Source: Strongylocentrotus purpuratus (taxonomy: Eukaryota; Echinodermata; Echinoidea; Camarodonta; Strongylocentrotidae). From it: 64,000 nucleotides of DNA. Positions 24,240 to 38,932 of this stretch are shown one piece after another (position 1 is the stretch's first letter; the number at the start of each line of letters is the position of its first letter). Under the pieces are notes generated by a model, which saw nothing but the letters and a program-made list of their open reading frames with translations, made no database searches and was not told where the DNA came from. The position numbers were made by a program, and so were the translations under genes. Where the stretch lies: positions 11,372,342 to 11,436,341 of the forward strand of contig NW_022145611.1 in NCBI RefSeq assembly GCF_000002235.5, in the 5' to 3' direction.

Positions 24240-27200
24240 CTAAGGGACAAAGCATAAAGGACATATCAACATGGAAATCACATCACTCAAGGTACTGCTA
24301 AACATTAGCTATTCATACACATTGAGGCAATCAATCAGCAAACTCCTTTTACATTATAATCTTTTATGATTTTATATTAATTGGAAATAAAAGTAAAATA
24401 AAAGTATATCAGCACAAGTCAATACCTCATAAGTAAAATAAAATAGCAGGTTTACTGAAAGCGTTTTAAGACAACGTAATTACTTTGAGACATCATTGAG
24501 CTCTCATGAAAAAAAGTTACAATTGCAATTAGAGCAAAATGATTCTTACTGCCTCAAAAATGATCTTTTGACAAATGAATTCTGCTCATCATTACAGCAG
24601 GATGAAATATAAATAAATGGAAGTGTATATCCTTGGCCCTGATTCTGAATTTGGAATCTACCACTATCTAACTGACTAATATCTAATTGACTAATATCCA
24701 ACTCCCTGCCAAAGAACAGTCTGAGTCTTACCTGGTGAAATGATTGTGATTGCTTGCAGTAATGCATACTCTTGTTTGGTCAGCATCATACCATTGACTG
24801 CCTGGATAAACTTGAGCGTTGGTTCTGTCGCAGTCAGAAACCCTGATGACAACATGGACTCGAAGGACCATTCGCTGCCTGTGATGTCGTCAACGATTAC
24901 ATTGCGCTCCGGAACGTAGTTCTCGGCACACCTCAACATGAGGACTTCAAGGATAGCGTTCTTGATGAGCACTGCCTGCTCATCGTAGGGCAGCCTGCGG
25001 AAGGCTGGAATGGCCTTGGTGAAGGCAACAGTTTGCCGGATGACAACACCCATTAACGTCATGTTGTAGATGATCATCTGCTGCATAGTGGGTTGGGAAG
25101 GGAGCATGGCCATTTTATCTTTTTCATTCAAGCCCGGTTCCTTCTTGATCTTGTCCGATATCCTTTGATTGTCCACCTGACAAGACGTTGAGGTGAGGCT
25201 CGGCGAGTGGTCCAGGGGTTCCTCCTTTAAACAAATGTGTTGGGGCTTGTCGTGCGGATATCTTTGGTGGAGCTTGTCATTGTCTGCTTTGTCCAGTGCA
25301 GAATCCATTTTGATCATGCGAGGGTCGCTGGCCATCATGCCACCAGGGTGGGGTGCCATCATCATGTCCTTGGGCGGGAAGGGGGAGCTGGGATAAAGAC
25401 TGAAAGGATTGGCACCATTGCAGTTCATATTGGCAAACATTGCTTCTGTCTTGTCCTGGAATGCTTGCATCTTCCTCAAGATTTCATCAATTTTCCCATT
25501 TGGCTGTTTGAAGACAACAAGAAGAAAAAAGAGAAGGGAGAGAGAGAGAGAGAGGCATTAATAACAAGTTGCTCAAGATTGTTCACTTTGTCTTTACAAA
25601 TACATGTTAACTATTAGTCTTACCATGAGAAAACAATAAGACTTGGCAGAAAGAGAGCAGCCGGGGGAGTATAAAAAATGCATGACATCTTATAGAAATG
25701 CTCTAGAAAGATACTATGGAGTATAACTGAATCCTTTTAAAGATTGTTAAAAGAACAAAGAAAATGCATGGAGAAAAACTACACCCTGTAAACAACTTTT
25801 GAATACATGCAATACGCATCATTCTTACTTTTGAATCATTAATTTCAAGAGAGGACATGTACACCAAAAAGTTCTCACACTTTCTTCTTTCCGGTTGAAG
25901 AAAAATTCAAGCCATGTGCAATGCTATGGGTCCCTGGTGAAGATATCCCAGGAGCCCAATTATAATGTATGGAAACCCCACTTGTTACACTCTGCTCTAT
26001 TTAACAGGCAACATTTCTTCACTAATCGCTCAGGTTCTGATCAATCGCCGTCTGCAATTGAATATTCATTTCAGCACTTGACACTAATACGCCTTGCTTG
26101 CAGCGGGTCCTGCGATTTATGTCCTCATGTTTCATGTATATCTGCTGCAAAATGAGAAGCGTCTGCGCGCCACGCAATCCGGGTGTAATCAATACGCCAC
26201 TCCGCGAAACTGGGTTAAGTTGCCGACGATTCCTCTAGTCTGCTCTACTTCCGTAAATGTTATTTTGAGGACGAGTCGGCTGAAAATTCGGGCAAGCGAA
26301 TCGCAGACGAAAGATGAGAATTTGGAAAATGGAGCAACGGTGCAGGCACACATAACCCTTCAGCTAAGTCGTCTGAATACACTGTCTAAGGTGACAGGGC
26401 GCTATGTTCTGAGAAGATTTTAATTGATGCACAAACAGAGCTCCTAGCATCTGTTGCACGAATGTTTCCCATTACGTATTCCAAGCAGAAGAGGGCGATG
26501 TTATTCTAGAAGCGCCACGGGACCATATGGGCGCTGGGGCTTGTCCGATATGTCCCTTGGAGATGTATCACGGAGGCCTGCCGAGCGTGATCACCATCAT
26601 AGATTCCCTCTGCATCACGTGCTACTCAGCATCTCTCCACCGGCAAAGGTGTGCTCGGTGGTGTCACCTGACCACAGAAACGCATCATCCGCAGATAACT
26701 TTCCCTAAAATTACGCATCTCCGGATAGCTCATGAATAATGCATGCGTCTTAAGAAGAGGGGAGAGGGGAGAAGGGGAGCACGTCTGACGAAGCCCTTGC
26801 AGGTAGCGGCAAGCTTTGATTACATATTTCTTCGCTGTAACCTATTTCTCAGGCCTCTGGTTGGCTGCGGAATGAGGGAGGAGGATTCCCTTGCATCGAA
26901 GCACAAGGGACAACTAAAAGACAGGCAGTAATCAGTCCTATTTGGGGTATGGTTACTTGACTTCAGACACAATTTTGATGAAAACTAGGCCAACGCATCC
27001 ATCATTTTCTCTCCTTTCCAGGTTCTGTTGACAGAATGTTCCTATCACCTTGTACAACCCAATACAGCGCTTGGCCTAATTCTGGAGTGTACGGCAGCAC
27101 AACAACACTTTGACAAGAGTACTTTGCCTGTTTCTTGTATCCAATCCACAAGCACTTTGAAACATAGCTGCATCAAACACCTTTTCTCAACAAGTTCATT

Positions 27201-28130
27201 TTTCTTTGTTTCCAAACACACAGAGTCAAGCCTCGAGATATCCCAAGGGGTAGCAGATATACTGATCAATGCAAATTTTTTTCCTTCAAATTTTTTCCCC
27301 TTTGGTCTTAGTATTTCCTAAGGAGTACGTACAATTTCTTGATATCTAATCTAATTTGTAACAGAAGATGATTCACATTAAATTTATGGGGCTTTCAACA
27401 ACAGAAGAAGAAAAATATCTGCCACCACATTCAGGGGAAAAAAGAAAGAAAATACAAAGTACACAATACTTCACCAAAGAATGGACCTACTGATATCTAT
27501 CGCAAGCAAATGATACAGCGTAGTGGTGTTTCATAAACTGTTGCGTGACAGTGATTTCACTGTCACATTGATCACGAGGTGAGGTGCGAGAATTTTTGTC
27601 CCGTCCATCTCACTGACCTTTTGGAATTAGTTGGTCCTTGCGGGCAGTTTAATTTACGGCCAAACAAACATGCCCGCGTCATTAGATGCGTACACAGTCC
27701 TAACTGAAAATAATGCACATTGTGCAATCCACAAAACCTTCTACATGAATCTTCATCCCAAGCGTGCATGATTGCAGGGGATAGGCCTACACCGTTTGAG
27801 GATCAGAAAGACGCTGCGTCCTATACTCCACCATAGAGTTAATGCCCTTCTGGCTCTCTCAAGACAACGTGTCCATGTACTTGATCTCATCAACATTTTC
27901 TGCTAGTGTGGCTGGGCTATCAACATCAGAGACAGATGGATGGACAGACATCGTCTCAAAAAGTGCAGTGATCTTCATATGCCAGTAGAGATTCATAAAA
28001 ATGCGTGTTTAAGCGCAAAAGTCAGATCATGCCAATGCAAATGGAATGCGACAGGGAGAGATTTAGAGAGATGGAGAGGGAGATATAAAGGGAGATATGA
28101 AGAGAGACATAAAAGCAGAACGAATGATGC

Positions 28131-28195
<65 letters not shown>

Positions 28196-31100
28196 GAGGG
28201 GGGATGTAGGAAAGAAGAGATAACAGAAAAGAAAAGAAAAGAAAAGAAAGAACAGGATGAGATAATACAGAACAAAGCATAAGATGCAGCGGAAAAGAGA
28301 GATACACATAGAGCGAGGGAGCAAAAGAAAGACATGACCAGGAAACAAAATTGAATTTTAAACATCCTGCAGTAAACCTTTGGTGCAATGCTGGTAAGTT
28401 TAAAGCAATTATAAAACATCTATGACATGGAAATAATAGGGTTCAAACTGTTCATTCAGTAACCGAACAACTGCCGTCTTCTGTTCTTGCTTATGAATGG
28501 GAACATGAACACTTGCTACCCATTGACACACCATGGGTCTGCATACGCTTTGTAGTTTGTACCCTAGCTCTCCCTGTGATGGCTACAGGCACAATCGATA
28601 GTTTGCCAATTTGCCCCCAGCTTCAGCGGCGTTTGTTCTCTGAATGAATGATGAGGTAAATATTAACACTGGTAGGTGTTTGATGAGAATTATTTCAACA
28701 GGATGAATTTGCTCTAATAACCCAGAAGCTAGAGAGAGCTTGATGAACCAGCAGAAAGAAAGCAAAACTATACTTCTGTTCAGCAACAGAAGGATGTTGA
28801 CTCTCCATTATTAAAGTAAATTGTATATATATGAATTAACGCCCTTCTGGCTCCAAACAGAGGATTACTGGATGTAATATAATGTAATACAGAAAATGAA
28901 TTATTTTGTTTTTGCTCTAATGTGTCTGATTATCGCGTCATCTCTCTCTATCTATATATATATATATCTCTCTCTCTCATGAACAACAGAAATTAATAAA
29001 TGCCTTGTAATCATTTCATAACTTCCCTTATCTTAAAGAAATATTACCAAAGGGGAAATACATATAGTTATTTTTTGTTTACCTCTTTAATAAAGAGAGG
29101 GATATACAAAACTTGATACATCTCAAAAACTGATCAGAATAATTGATTTTGCCATTTCTGCGGTCATGGGTGAAAATTAAATTACATTTTGTAATATATT
29201 TCAAAAGACTAATCGAAAAGAGTAAAATTTGGAGTAAATAGAGGACTTAACAAAGCATTTTATGAGAAATTAAATCAAATTCTTATTCATATCTCCTATT
29301 TTTGTTCCATATATGTGACACCACACCACAGCATGCCACAGAGAAGAAAGCCCCCCCCCCCCCCCCCCAAAGAGAGTAAAAAGAGAGAGAGGGAGGGAGA
29401 GAAAGAAGGAGAGAGAGAGAGAGAGAGAGAGAGAGGGACAGAGACAGAGTGAGAGAAAGAGAGAGAAGAAGAAGAGTAGAGAGTAAGAAGGGAATCCATG
29501 GGATAAAAGTGCAAGACATGTGGAAGACTGGCTAAGAGTAAGAGAGAGAATTTGTTGCTGGGTACAATCATAGGGTCAGACCAAACAAATATCCAAACCA
29601 AATATTTCTGGATTGGGCTATTAGAGAGAGGTGATGACAGCATACAAACCCAGCACACAAACCGCACCAACCCTAAGTCAACCATATATGCAGGGATAGG
29701 GATAGAGAAAGAAAGAGAGTGGAATATTAAAGACATGAACAGAGAATATGGAAAGAAAGGGAGATAAATGGGGGAGAATTAGGTTCCGGTGGAAAGAATA
29801 AAAACAATTTGTGCACAAGGTGTTGGAACCATGCAATGCTATCAGTCCAAAGTAGAGTCGGACATATGCAGGTATAACATCTGGTAACTTATTGGTTACA
29901 GTTACAGAGGCTAGGAAAGGTGTTTACAGGAAGGGTCATGGGTGGAAAGAAATTAAGTTGTCACAGGGCAAGAAGATGGGAGTGAAGAATATTAAGAGCC
30001 ATACAGCCAAACTGAAGATTTATCACTTTACCAACAAAGTAATGAAAATGGAGCAATTTAAAGATGAATAACAGGGGGCTATATGATGAAAGAGGAGAAA
30101 GGGTGATCTTAGAAAATATGTCTAGGCTGTGTAATGATTTAACAATCATTGACAACAACATAGAATACATTTTTAAAACTCTGACATTTTTGAATCCCTA
30201 AAACTAACTTTAGAAACCTAACTAACATAAGACCCATCCATGATTGGAGGTCACCACCAGGTGAAAAGTGACATTAATATTACAATCATATCTACATGTA
30301 CTGATGAGCTGGGCGCATGATTAGGTCTGACTCTTTCACCAAATCATGCCATACCCATCTTTCCCATCCAAACTTCATGCCTGAAATCACATCAGTGATT
30401 ACGAAATGAACTCGGTTTATCATCCAACATTCAGCAAGGTAAAACTGTCATCAGACATCTGAATTCATCCCTCACCTACAGACTCTCCGGAACGTACGCT
30501 AGCTCATTATCACATTCTCTGTTTGTTGATTGTCACTCGATTGCCATCAACAGCAGCAAAAATTCGCGCCAGACAGTGCTATTTTTCTGGGTGATTTTTA
30601 GCGAGGATGCGACGGCGTTTAATTTGCCATTAGAGGCAATCGCCTGGGAACGGTGTTGATCATTCCGAGAGGGCCTTGACTGGTTTGTGTTATCATTGCG
30701 TATGGGCAGCTGACTGCTCAGTGAGCGGGCGATACATGGGGGTAATTGTGCTTGAGTAATGTTGACCAGTGGATGGTGAAAGATATCATTAGCGTTGATC
30801 TAGATACGACCATGCTCGATCGGCGGCATAAAAACAGGTTTGGGAGACGGCAAAATACACAGGATAGATGAAGAGAGAGGGAGATAGGTAAAGAGAAAGA
30901 AACAGATAAGGGGAGAGAGAGAGAGTAGGGAAGGCACGTCTGATTTTTCAGCATGTTTACGCACCTATTCCTAACCTTGTGCCATTTAGCATCAGACAAT
31001 TAGATAGACATCACAACCAACCTCTCTGCGATGGCATTCAAAATAAAAATACCGGTAGTAGAGCGCTGGTGGAGAATGTCTTCTGACCCAGTTGGTACAT

Positions 31101-31564
31101 TAGAGTTCGTCCTCCCAGGCATTTTCACTCCAAATTTCTATCTCCCATCTTTTTCATATTGTGCTATACCTTGCAGCTACACATTTTTATAGGTCAATTT
31201 CACGGCCTCGTGGGTACAGAGTCAATGATTATATGCTGCACATGCATCTTTGCTAGCAGTTTAGACGATTGAATAATCAAATAATTATTATAATGTTGCA
31301 CGTCCATTAGTATTCCATTTCTCAGGGAATCCCTCTTGTGCAGAAAACAGAGATAATATCACAGTTACCATCCCATTTAACATGAACACAAGGAAGATGT
31401 ATGTTGTAAAACACAAAGCATACGCTGAAGGAGGTTCCTGATCAAGCAATCCATTTTTTGCTGTTGTGCCTAGCAGCCTCATGGTTCTGCTTCTCCAAAG
31501 TGACCCTCATTTTTAAAAGAGAGAGAGGAGGAGGAGATAGATTGACTCATTGAGAGAGAGAAAG

Positions 31565-31595
<31 letters not shown>

Positions 31596-31646
31596 GGGAG
31601 AGAAAGAGAGAAATAAAATGAGAGGGATAGAGAGCGAGCGAGAGAA

Positions 31647-31681
<35 letters not shown>

Positions 31682-34600
31682 TTGGAGGAGAAAGAGAGAC
31701 AAACAGATAGACATAAAATGAGACATAAAGAAAGGGAGACTGACAGAGAGATCTATACATCCTGGCTTCGATCCAGAGGTTCTTCAGTGTTGTGGCATAG
31801 ACACAGCTGGAGCTCCATGTAATTGTATGTAACATGTCATCATCATGCCATGTATCCATCCAAAATGAAAGAGAAAATCATGGGGGAATGTCTGAGAACC
31901 ATTAAGATCTTCACATAGATAATGGGTGCTGAGCAACAACCCCCCATCTTACTCCAATTTCCCCACTAAACAGCGGGAGACAAACTTAACAGGATAGCAA
32001 ACAATCGCTGTCCCCTCTATTGTAAAAATGTTGCACAAAAAAAAAGGTATGAAGGCCATGAAGGTATTCAATTTGTGAAGCATTGCTGTTTGGGGTATTT
32101 ATCTCACCCAATTGGAATTTGTGCAATACAGGTCCAACTGTAAGAGACACAGATGTCCTGAACTAGTTTCACTGCATTGCTATGTACAAGGAATAGAAGT
32201 CAAGGGCCCTAGCTGTCTTAATACAAAGAGTTGATATCAACCGCAACTAAGAGATAGGAGACTGCAAACTTGCGATTGATTGGAGGACTTGCGATTGATT
32301 AGAGGACTTGCGACTGATTTGGATCAATCGTAGCTCTTTGTAAGACGGGGCCCAGAAGCTCTTTGTAAGACGGGGCCCAGAAGTATATATCAGACCTAGA
32401 CTTGCGAGGGAACGTGCATGTAGGACCAGGACTTATGAGGGATATATATTAGGACCTGGACTAGTTACCTTAGCATTGCTATTTGTAGCCCCTGAGTCCG
32501 TCTTGGCCCTTTCCAGCGCTGTGATCAGATCCTCCTGGTCCTTGTTGAGCTTAGGGGAGAAGCTGACGGGCATGACGATGCTACACGAGGGCGACGACGA
32601 TGTCGACGATGATGACGTGGACACCGAGGAGGCTGAGGGTTGGGGAGGGGTCGGTTGCTGGGTGACCAGGAGCTGTTCTTTCTGCTTCTTCTTGTTCTTG
32701 CGTTCTAGCGGTTTCCTCGTCTCTAACCTCTTCTCGTCCCATACACCTGTAAGGATGATAAAGAAGAAAACAAAAAACACCTTTAATTTCTCTATCGATG
32801 ATGACTAGAGAGACCTACATTGATAAAATATACAGGATGGTATATATTCAAGATTTTTTTTAAAGAGCCTAATTAAATTAACTTTTCTTTTTCCGTAATA
32901 TTTCTGTTACTTTCTTTTTTTAATATTCAACAATGTCTGACAATTTTCCAAGACTATAATGCCAAAAGTGAAACTCTAAATTCCTTTAATGTTTCTGCAT
33001 GAAAACCACACAATGCATATCATCAGTTAATTGCCTACATTTTCGTAAAGAGAGGTTTCTAATATATTTTTTGAGTGAGTTGGAGAAATGTATTCTTTCA
33101 TTGTTAATTTGATACACAGAGAAATAATTGTTATCTAGCTATACACATTATCCTACACTACAAATGCCATGACAAGATCACCCCCAAATTTCTGTTTGTA
33201 CAAATGACTCTATAAAAACGACATGTACCTCAGCACTCATAGAAGCTATGACATGCCACTATAAATAGAAATAAAGGGATAAAAAGAAGAACTTTGAATA
33301 GGACTGATCAAAAGTTCATAAAAAGTTCAAGTTCCCCCTATGATACCCAAACACATACTCTATCCCTGACTTGTAGCTTCCCGAGAAGCTCAAACTCTAT
33401 AAAATCAACAGGAAAGGTTGGAAGGAAGAGAGCTGTGAAGAAAGAGAAAATCTGCTTGGATTCCCTATGAGATGATCGCACAGCACAAGAGGGCATGAGT
33501 CAATCCTATGTTGTTTGATACATATACGTTAGTTTCACGCATGCATGTGTTTGTGACTGATGGGTATGGCAATGGGATTTCCCCCTTTTGACAAGGAGGG
33601 ATGAGCAGGGGAGGGGGGGGGGGGTTGCTGTTTTATCTTTACTACTGTTAGTACAGATGCCTTGCTTTAAAGTGTTCTATATCAGGAAGAATAGGTTATA
33701 TATAAATTACTTTTATCTTTTTAATAGTCAGAAGAGGAAAAGTTGAACTATAAAAATAATTCCTTAGAGCACCTCAAAAATTGGGAAGGGGATATCCAAA
33801 AAAAGCTGACCTGGGAAGAGGATAAAGACGCAATGATTTTTTTCTTTAAAAGAGGGGAAAAAGAGAAAAATAATTGATTTGCGCAAACATGTATCATCAT
33901 TTCATATACATATCTTAAGATTGACATGCAAGTCTTTAAACTTTACTTTTGAGTATCGGTAATGATCTAAAGAAAAATAAGTCTGAAGAAAATGTAAGTT
34001 GGCATTTGAAATATAGCATGTCAAATAGTCTCTGTATTTCAAAACTAAAAGAAAGTCATATTTAAAAAAAACTTGAAGCTAACTACTATGTTTTTCATTC
34101 TTGGTGCATGATCTGGTATCCAATAGCGCCCATCACTCCCGCGGCCTCTCAACCGATACTGACACACATCTCTCGGCTCTCCTTTCGCTGGCTGCCAAAG
34201 CCTTAGGTGTTACCGGGGATCTCATTTTGAGATCCATTATGTCAGCAGTTGGATTTGGCTCCCCAACTTGGAGGATTGAGCCCGGATTCCGACCAGGTTG
34301 GAACCATTTTCCGACCCACCCCACCCCACCCTCCCTACCACCGCTCATCATTCTGTCTGTCTGTCTATCTCGGAGACGACCCACGAAAGACGACTCCCTT
34401 TTACCCCGATGTTAGAACGAGGATCAAATTTGTGCTGCCTTGCCGCATTAGCAGGGCTTTTAAGGCCGACATAAGACCTAAATAGGTAGCAGAGTGAAAA
34501 GCTATAAAGTCGGGTCAAAATGTGATCTGTATTGATAGGAGACACTTTGCCTGGATTTGCTCTTTATGCTATCTCACAAAGCGTATCACTTCAAATTTGT

Positions 34601-37600
34601 CTACATTTCTTCGGTAGATCTTCACTAAAGCCCATTGCCCATAGAACCTTTTTTTCTTCTTCAAGCAAACATGTGTCGTCTTCTTCCTTAACTTCTCCTC
34701 TAAAATTGTAAATAAAGCTTTAGTAGAGAAAATTGCTATAATTTTCCTCAAGTTCAGTGTAAGTTCTCTGCCCATTGTACCACTTATGGATGATAAAAAA
34801 GCCTGAACTTTATACTGCTGCAATTCTAAAATTGTTTTTCTTTTCTCTTCCATTTTATAAAATCAGTTTATACGCTGCAATTGAGAGCCAGAAGGGCATT
34901 AAGCCATATCCTTGAAAACAGAGCTACGTTTAATGCCTGTCTAAATCTTGGCTGACAATTTCTTTTGTATTCCCTTCCAAATATCGTCTTTGTCCGACAC
35001 ATACATACCTTTAAATTATGATGGCACCAAACTTGAATAATCTTTTCTAACTCTTCCATAGATACATCATCTTCTCCCCCTCACCTTACCCCCCCCCCCC
35101 TCCCCACCTTCACTCTCTCTACCTCTTTATCAACCTTACAATTTTTTCATTTTCTTATTCACATTCTCTCATCTTGTTCTGCAACTTCTATGTATATTTT
35201 CCTCCTGACTTTTGTCATCTGAAATACATACCTCCTAAACTGAGAAATCCATGTTACCATCTGGTGAAATCTACCTTTTCCCAAATTTAATTCTAAATCA
35301 GTCGACTGCCCGTCGAAAAAGGGGGGATAAAATCTGACAAAATCTGAGGGATCATCTTCCCTCTCCCTTCTCCTACGTCACCACGAGGCATGGTGACATC
35401 CCAGCTGTACGCCACATTGATTTTACTTTTTCTTACGTTTAACTTGATGACGTCACTCAGCTTCCTGCTTTGCACTTTTTAGAGAAATGTACGTAATTAG
35501 ATGGGAGTAAGAAGGATGTATGTTCACGCACTGTGTGTCTTAACATGTTCTGCAAGATTGTACCTGGTTGTAAAGACATTTTGTGTTCTTTAATTTCTTC
35601 ACAGGCTCCACCCCTGTTGCACCATGGACCTGTTTACAAAAGTCCTGGAAGTAGTCATACATTGTAAAGAACTTGCATAATCATGATAAATGCACTTGAT
35701 AAGAAAATAATTCAAACTATCAGAAGAATATTATTGCCAGTTGCATTTTTTCTGAAGGACGACACAAAATTTGGAGATTTAATGGTGAAAGAAGAAAAAA
35801 AAACTAATATAAGTTCATCTCATGGTGAATTAAAATTGAAATATGATTGGAATGTCAGTCTTCAGGCACTGGAATCATCAAATAAGATGATGACTATGGA
35901 TGGGAGAACTAGAGAGCATTGTGATGTTGACATTGGTTTAAGGCGTTAACAAAACAATAAGCAACATCCAAGCCGGAGCTGCCATCGCCCCTCTTTCTCT
36001 TTCTCTCTCTCCGTCCATGCTTCTCCGAAGACAACGCAAGTATGTCAAGTGAGTCACGCGAGACGAAATTGACGTCAGTGCCACGCCGATCACGGACGAC
36101 CGTAGGAGATTGGTTGAGACTGGGGGAAGAGGAAGAAATTCGGCAGCAATTTGTGACTGGAAGTCTCGGCAATCTGTTGATTGTAATCTTGAGAGGAGAG
36201 ACTGTTCACGTTTGGCCTGGCCACTGTTTTTTCCTTCTTCACTGGGATTGAATGTCCAGTCAACAGATGATGACATGGGGGTTGTGATTGGATAATTGTG
36301 AGGTAACGTGGAACAATTAGGAGCTAATCCGCACATTGTTGAGGGTGTGATGATTTGACATGCACAGGGTAGATTCCTTTATACTTATGTCAAGATACAG
36401 TTTTACATTCTAAAGCAACTGGTGCTTTCACATTACTCCCTGAAGTAATTACATCCTATGATAGTTCAAAAGCTACATAACTTAATAGATGAACACACAT
36501 TTAATACTTCAATTTTCAAAGTGAATTTTTAGGCAAATTTTCAGGTTCTCCTTACATGCCCGAACCAATTCCGTTGTATGACATTTATTCCTCACGATCC
36601 TGTAAAAAAAATTCCTCCAATCCCAATCTTTGGTAATACAAATATAATCTGATTCCTATTTATTTAACTATCTCATCTTCATGTTTTGAGATCTGCAAGA
36701 AATGAGATGCTTAACATATCGTCAGGCCTCATGTACATTGAATATCAACCAGTCAAAATGTCATTTATTAGACATTTAATGATGATTTGAATCTATTTGG
36801 TCTCTGTAAGGATGTGAAAGGTCAAATGAGAGCTCCCTCCTGGCCTAGTAGTGGTGTCCCCCCCCCCCCCCCCCTCCTACCCATACAGGGACAGTAGAGG
36901 GCTTCCAGTCTTTACCCTTTCATCAGGTCGCCCATCCAGCCAGCCATCCAGCCAGTGTCAAACCTTCGGGCTAAACCCTCCCTGTTTTTGAGAAATATCA
37001 CATCTCGCACCCTCCAAGAAAAACAACAACAAGGAAAACTCTGACCCTGGCCTGCTGCCCCCTGTGGCTGACATCAGCACAGCTTCTGAACTGTTTATGA
37101 GAAACCAGTGACAACAGACAGACCTAGCTGCAGTCCTCAGGCTTCACCAGGCCAGGGTAAGACCTATGGCTATGGATGATGTGTGGTTTCATCATCAAGC
37201 CCAAGACTAACGAAGGAACAACAGGGTGGTAGATGAGTCAGAGGAAAGTAATGATGGTATTGGTAGAGGATGGTAATACTGTAGCAGGAAATAAAGATGT
37301 AAACTTTTTTTGATTCTCAATAGTAATTAATGTCTGATAATTGAACCATAAAGAAAAAATTGATTGTTTATACCATCACTTCAAAAATCTGACTGACATG
37401 ACGTGTGACTTCAATCACGGAATCAATATTCAATGGACTTATCATGAACCCGATAATTCTGTTAATGTTTACCTAAAAGCTAATTCATTCATATCACATT
37501 TCCTAATATTTTGATTCTGTATGCATGTGTATAATTATGAGTAAAGAGAGGGGGATGGTGGTTTTGACAGGTTTATCATTGTTTAGCACCTTCATAGCCA

Positions 37601-38888
37601 CCCACATCTAAAAGAAGTATAATCAAGGTACAGAACACCAATCTAGTTATTTGAATATAGCTCAAGCATTCATTCATTTTTAGGATTATGTTAAGAAGAC
37701 AATATTTAGTTATGAAAAATATTTTCTCTCCTGTCAAAACCAAAAAATCTATGACCAATGTATTAAAATGATAATAATCCTTTTCAATCTGCATTTAACC
37801 CTAAAATAGCATATTCCTATTAATCCGCTCTCCTCTCTTAAAAACACTATTAATAAGAAGTATAATATTTCCAATTTGATCTCTAGAACTCTCTCTCTCT
37901 CCCCCTTCCCCCAACAGTCCCAAACAAAGACATTTTTGTTGGCTCTTGAGGTGTTGACATATCTCTCGAGACCTGTCGCCTTGAACTATGTATGGTGTGG
38001 CTCTACCAGAAACAAAAAATGGGAAATAAGCAAGGGGGAAAAAAAAACGGTTGCTAGCAGAGTTATCAATCAAGCCTGGAGTCAGTCATGGTCATTTACT
38101 CTACCAGTGTTTAATTGTCGTAAACATATTCTGGGGGTCGTTGCCCCCTTCTGCCCTAGAACTAGAAGACCTTGTTTATATTAGCCCTTTGAACACTAAG
38201 CCCGAGATACTCCGATACTCATATGGAGTCTACTGAAAATATGTGTTACACCAAAATAATAAAATATCCAAAAAGAGCCTTGTTTACACTGAGATTGTCT
38301 ACATGGCCAATGTGTCTTATACCAAAATCATATCATATCCAACAGGTGAAAAAGTTCTGTTCACACTAAAGTTATCTTCTTGTATACTAAGTATTAAAAC
38401 ACATAAATAATTTACAAAATCTCCCTGAAATATACCCGCAAACATTTAGCATGTATTCCTGAGTTGGTTTTTCCTTGCTTTACTTCGCTTTAATAATGAA
38501 GTTACACGAGCTGGGATTGTATGCTTTTTTGCCATGGTGTTTTTTTCACATGTGTTTTTTACGCTGCCCCTCCTTCAAATGTAACGATCCCCATGGCAAA
38601 CATAGTATTGATCTGTTTTTACCAAAATAGACATTCAAAAACTGCCTAGCGTGCTGTGAGTGGGAAAAGGGCAACATGCAGTGAGAGAAAGTTCGAGAAG
38701 AGAAAACAGGAAGGTGGAGAAGGGGAAAAGGAGCAAGAGAGAGAGAGAGAGAAAAAGTAGAGTGCAAGAGAGGGAAATGGAAAATTTGAGAAAGGGAGAG
38801 AGTGTGGGAATTTAAAGAAAGGAAAAAAAAGAGGAAGAGAAAGGAGAGAGGAAGAGAAACGAGAACAGAGTAATGAGACAGAGAATAT

Positions 38889-38932
<44 letters not shown>

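Larger units (their letters stand above)
14461..24443. repeat. Copy 1 of a 10-kb direct duplication
   Basis: This segment recurs at 54027-64000 in the same orientation, with an offset of 39566 bases at the left end and 39557 at the right end (net 9 bases shorter in copy 2). It includes the terminal exon of the nuclear receptor gene, its 3' flank and about 9 kb of non-coding sequence. Copy 2 starts directly after the 500-N gap and still matches at the window edge. See the findings for why an assembly artefact is likely. Confidence 0.95.
25504..32468 (-). other. Nuclear receptor intron 2 (about 7 kb)
   Basis: Contains (GA)n microsatellites (28132-28200, 29393-29475, 31520-31690), an 18-base poly-C tract (29351-29368), two copies of a dispersed 19-nt motif (27839, 28836) and a foldback element (32204-32381). 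G+C-richer blocks at about 26090-26720 and 30480-30700 may be conserved regulatory DNA. The first contains the E-box ATCACGTGC. I see no exon on either strand. Confidence 0.6.

Noticed and set aside
27940..28419. Arg/Glu- and Ser/Leu-rich frames
   Set aside because: Translations of the (GA)n tract on both strands.
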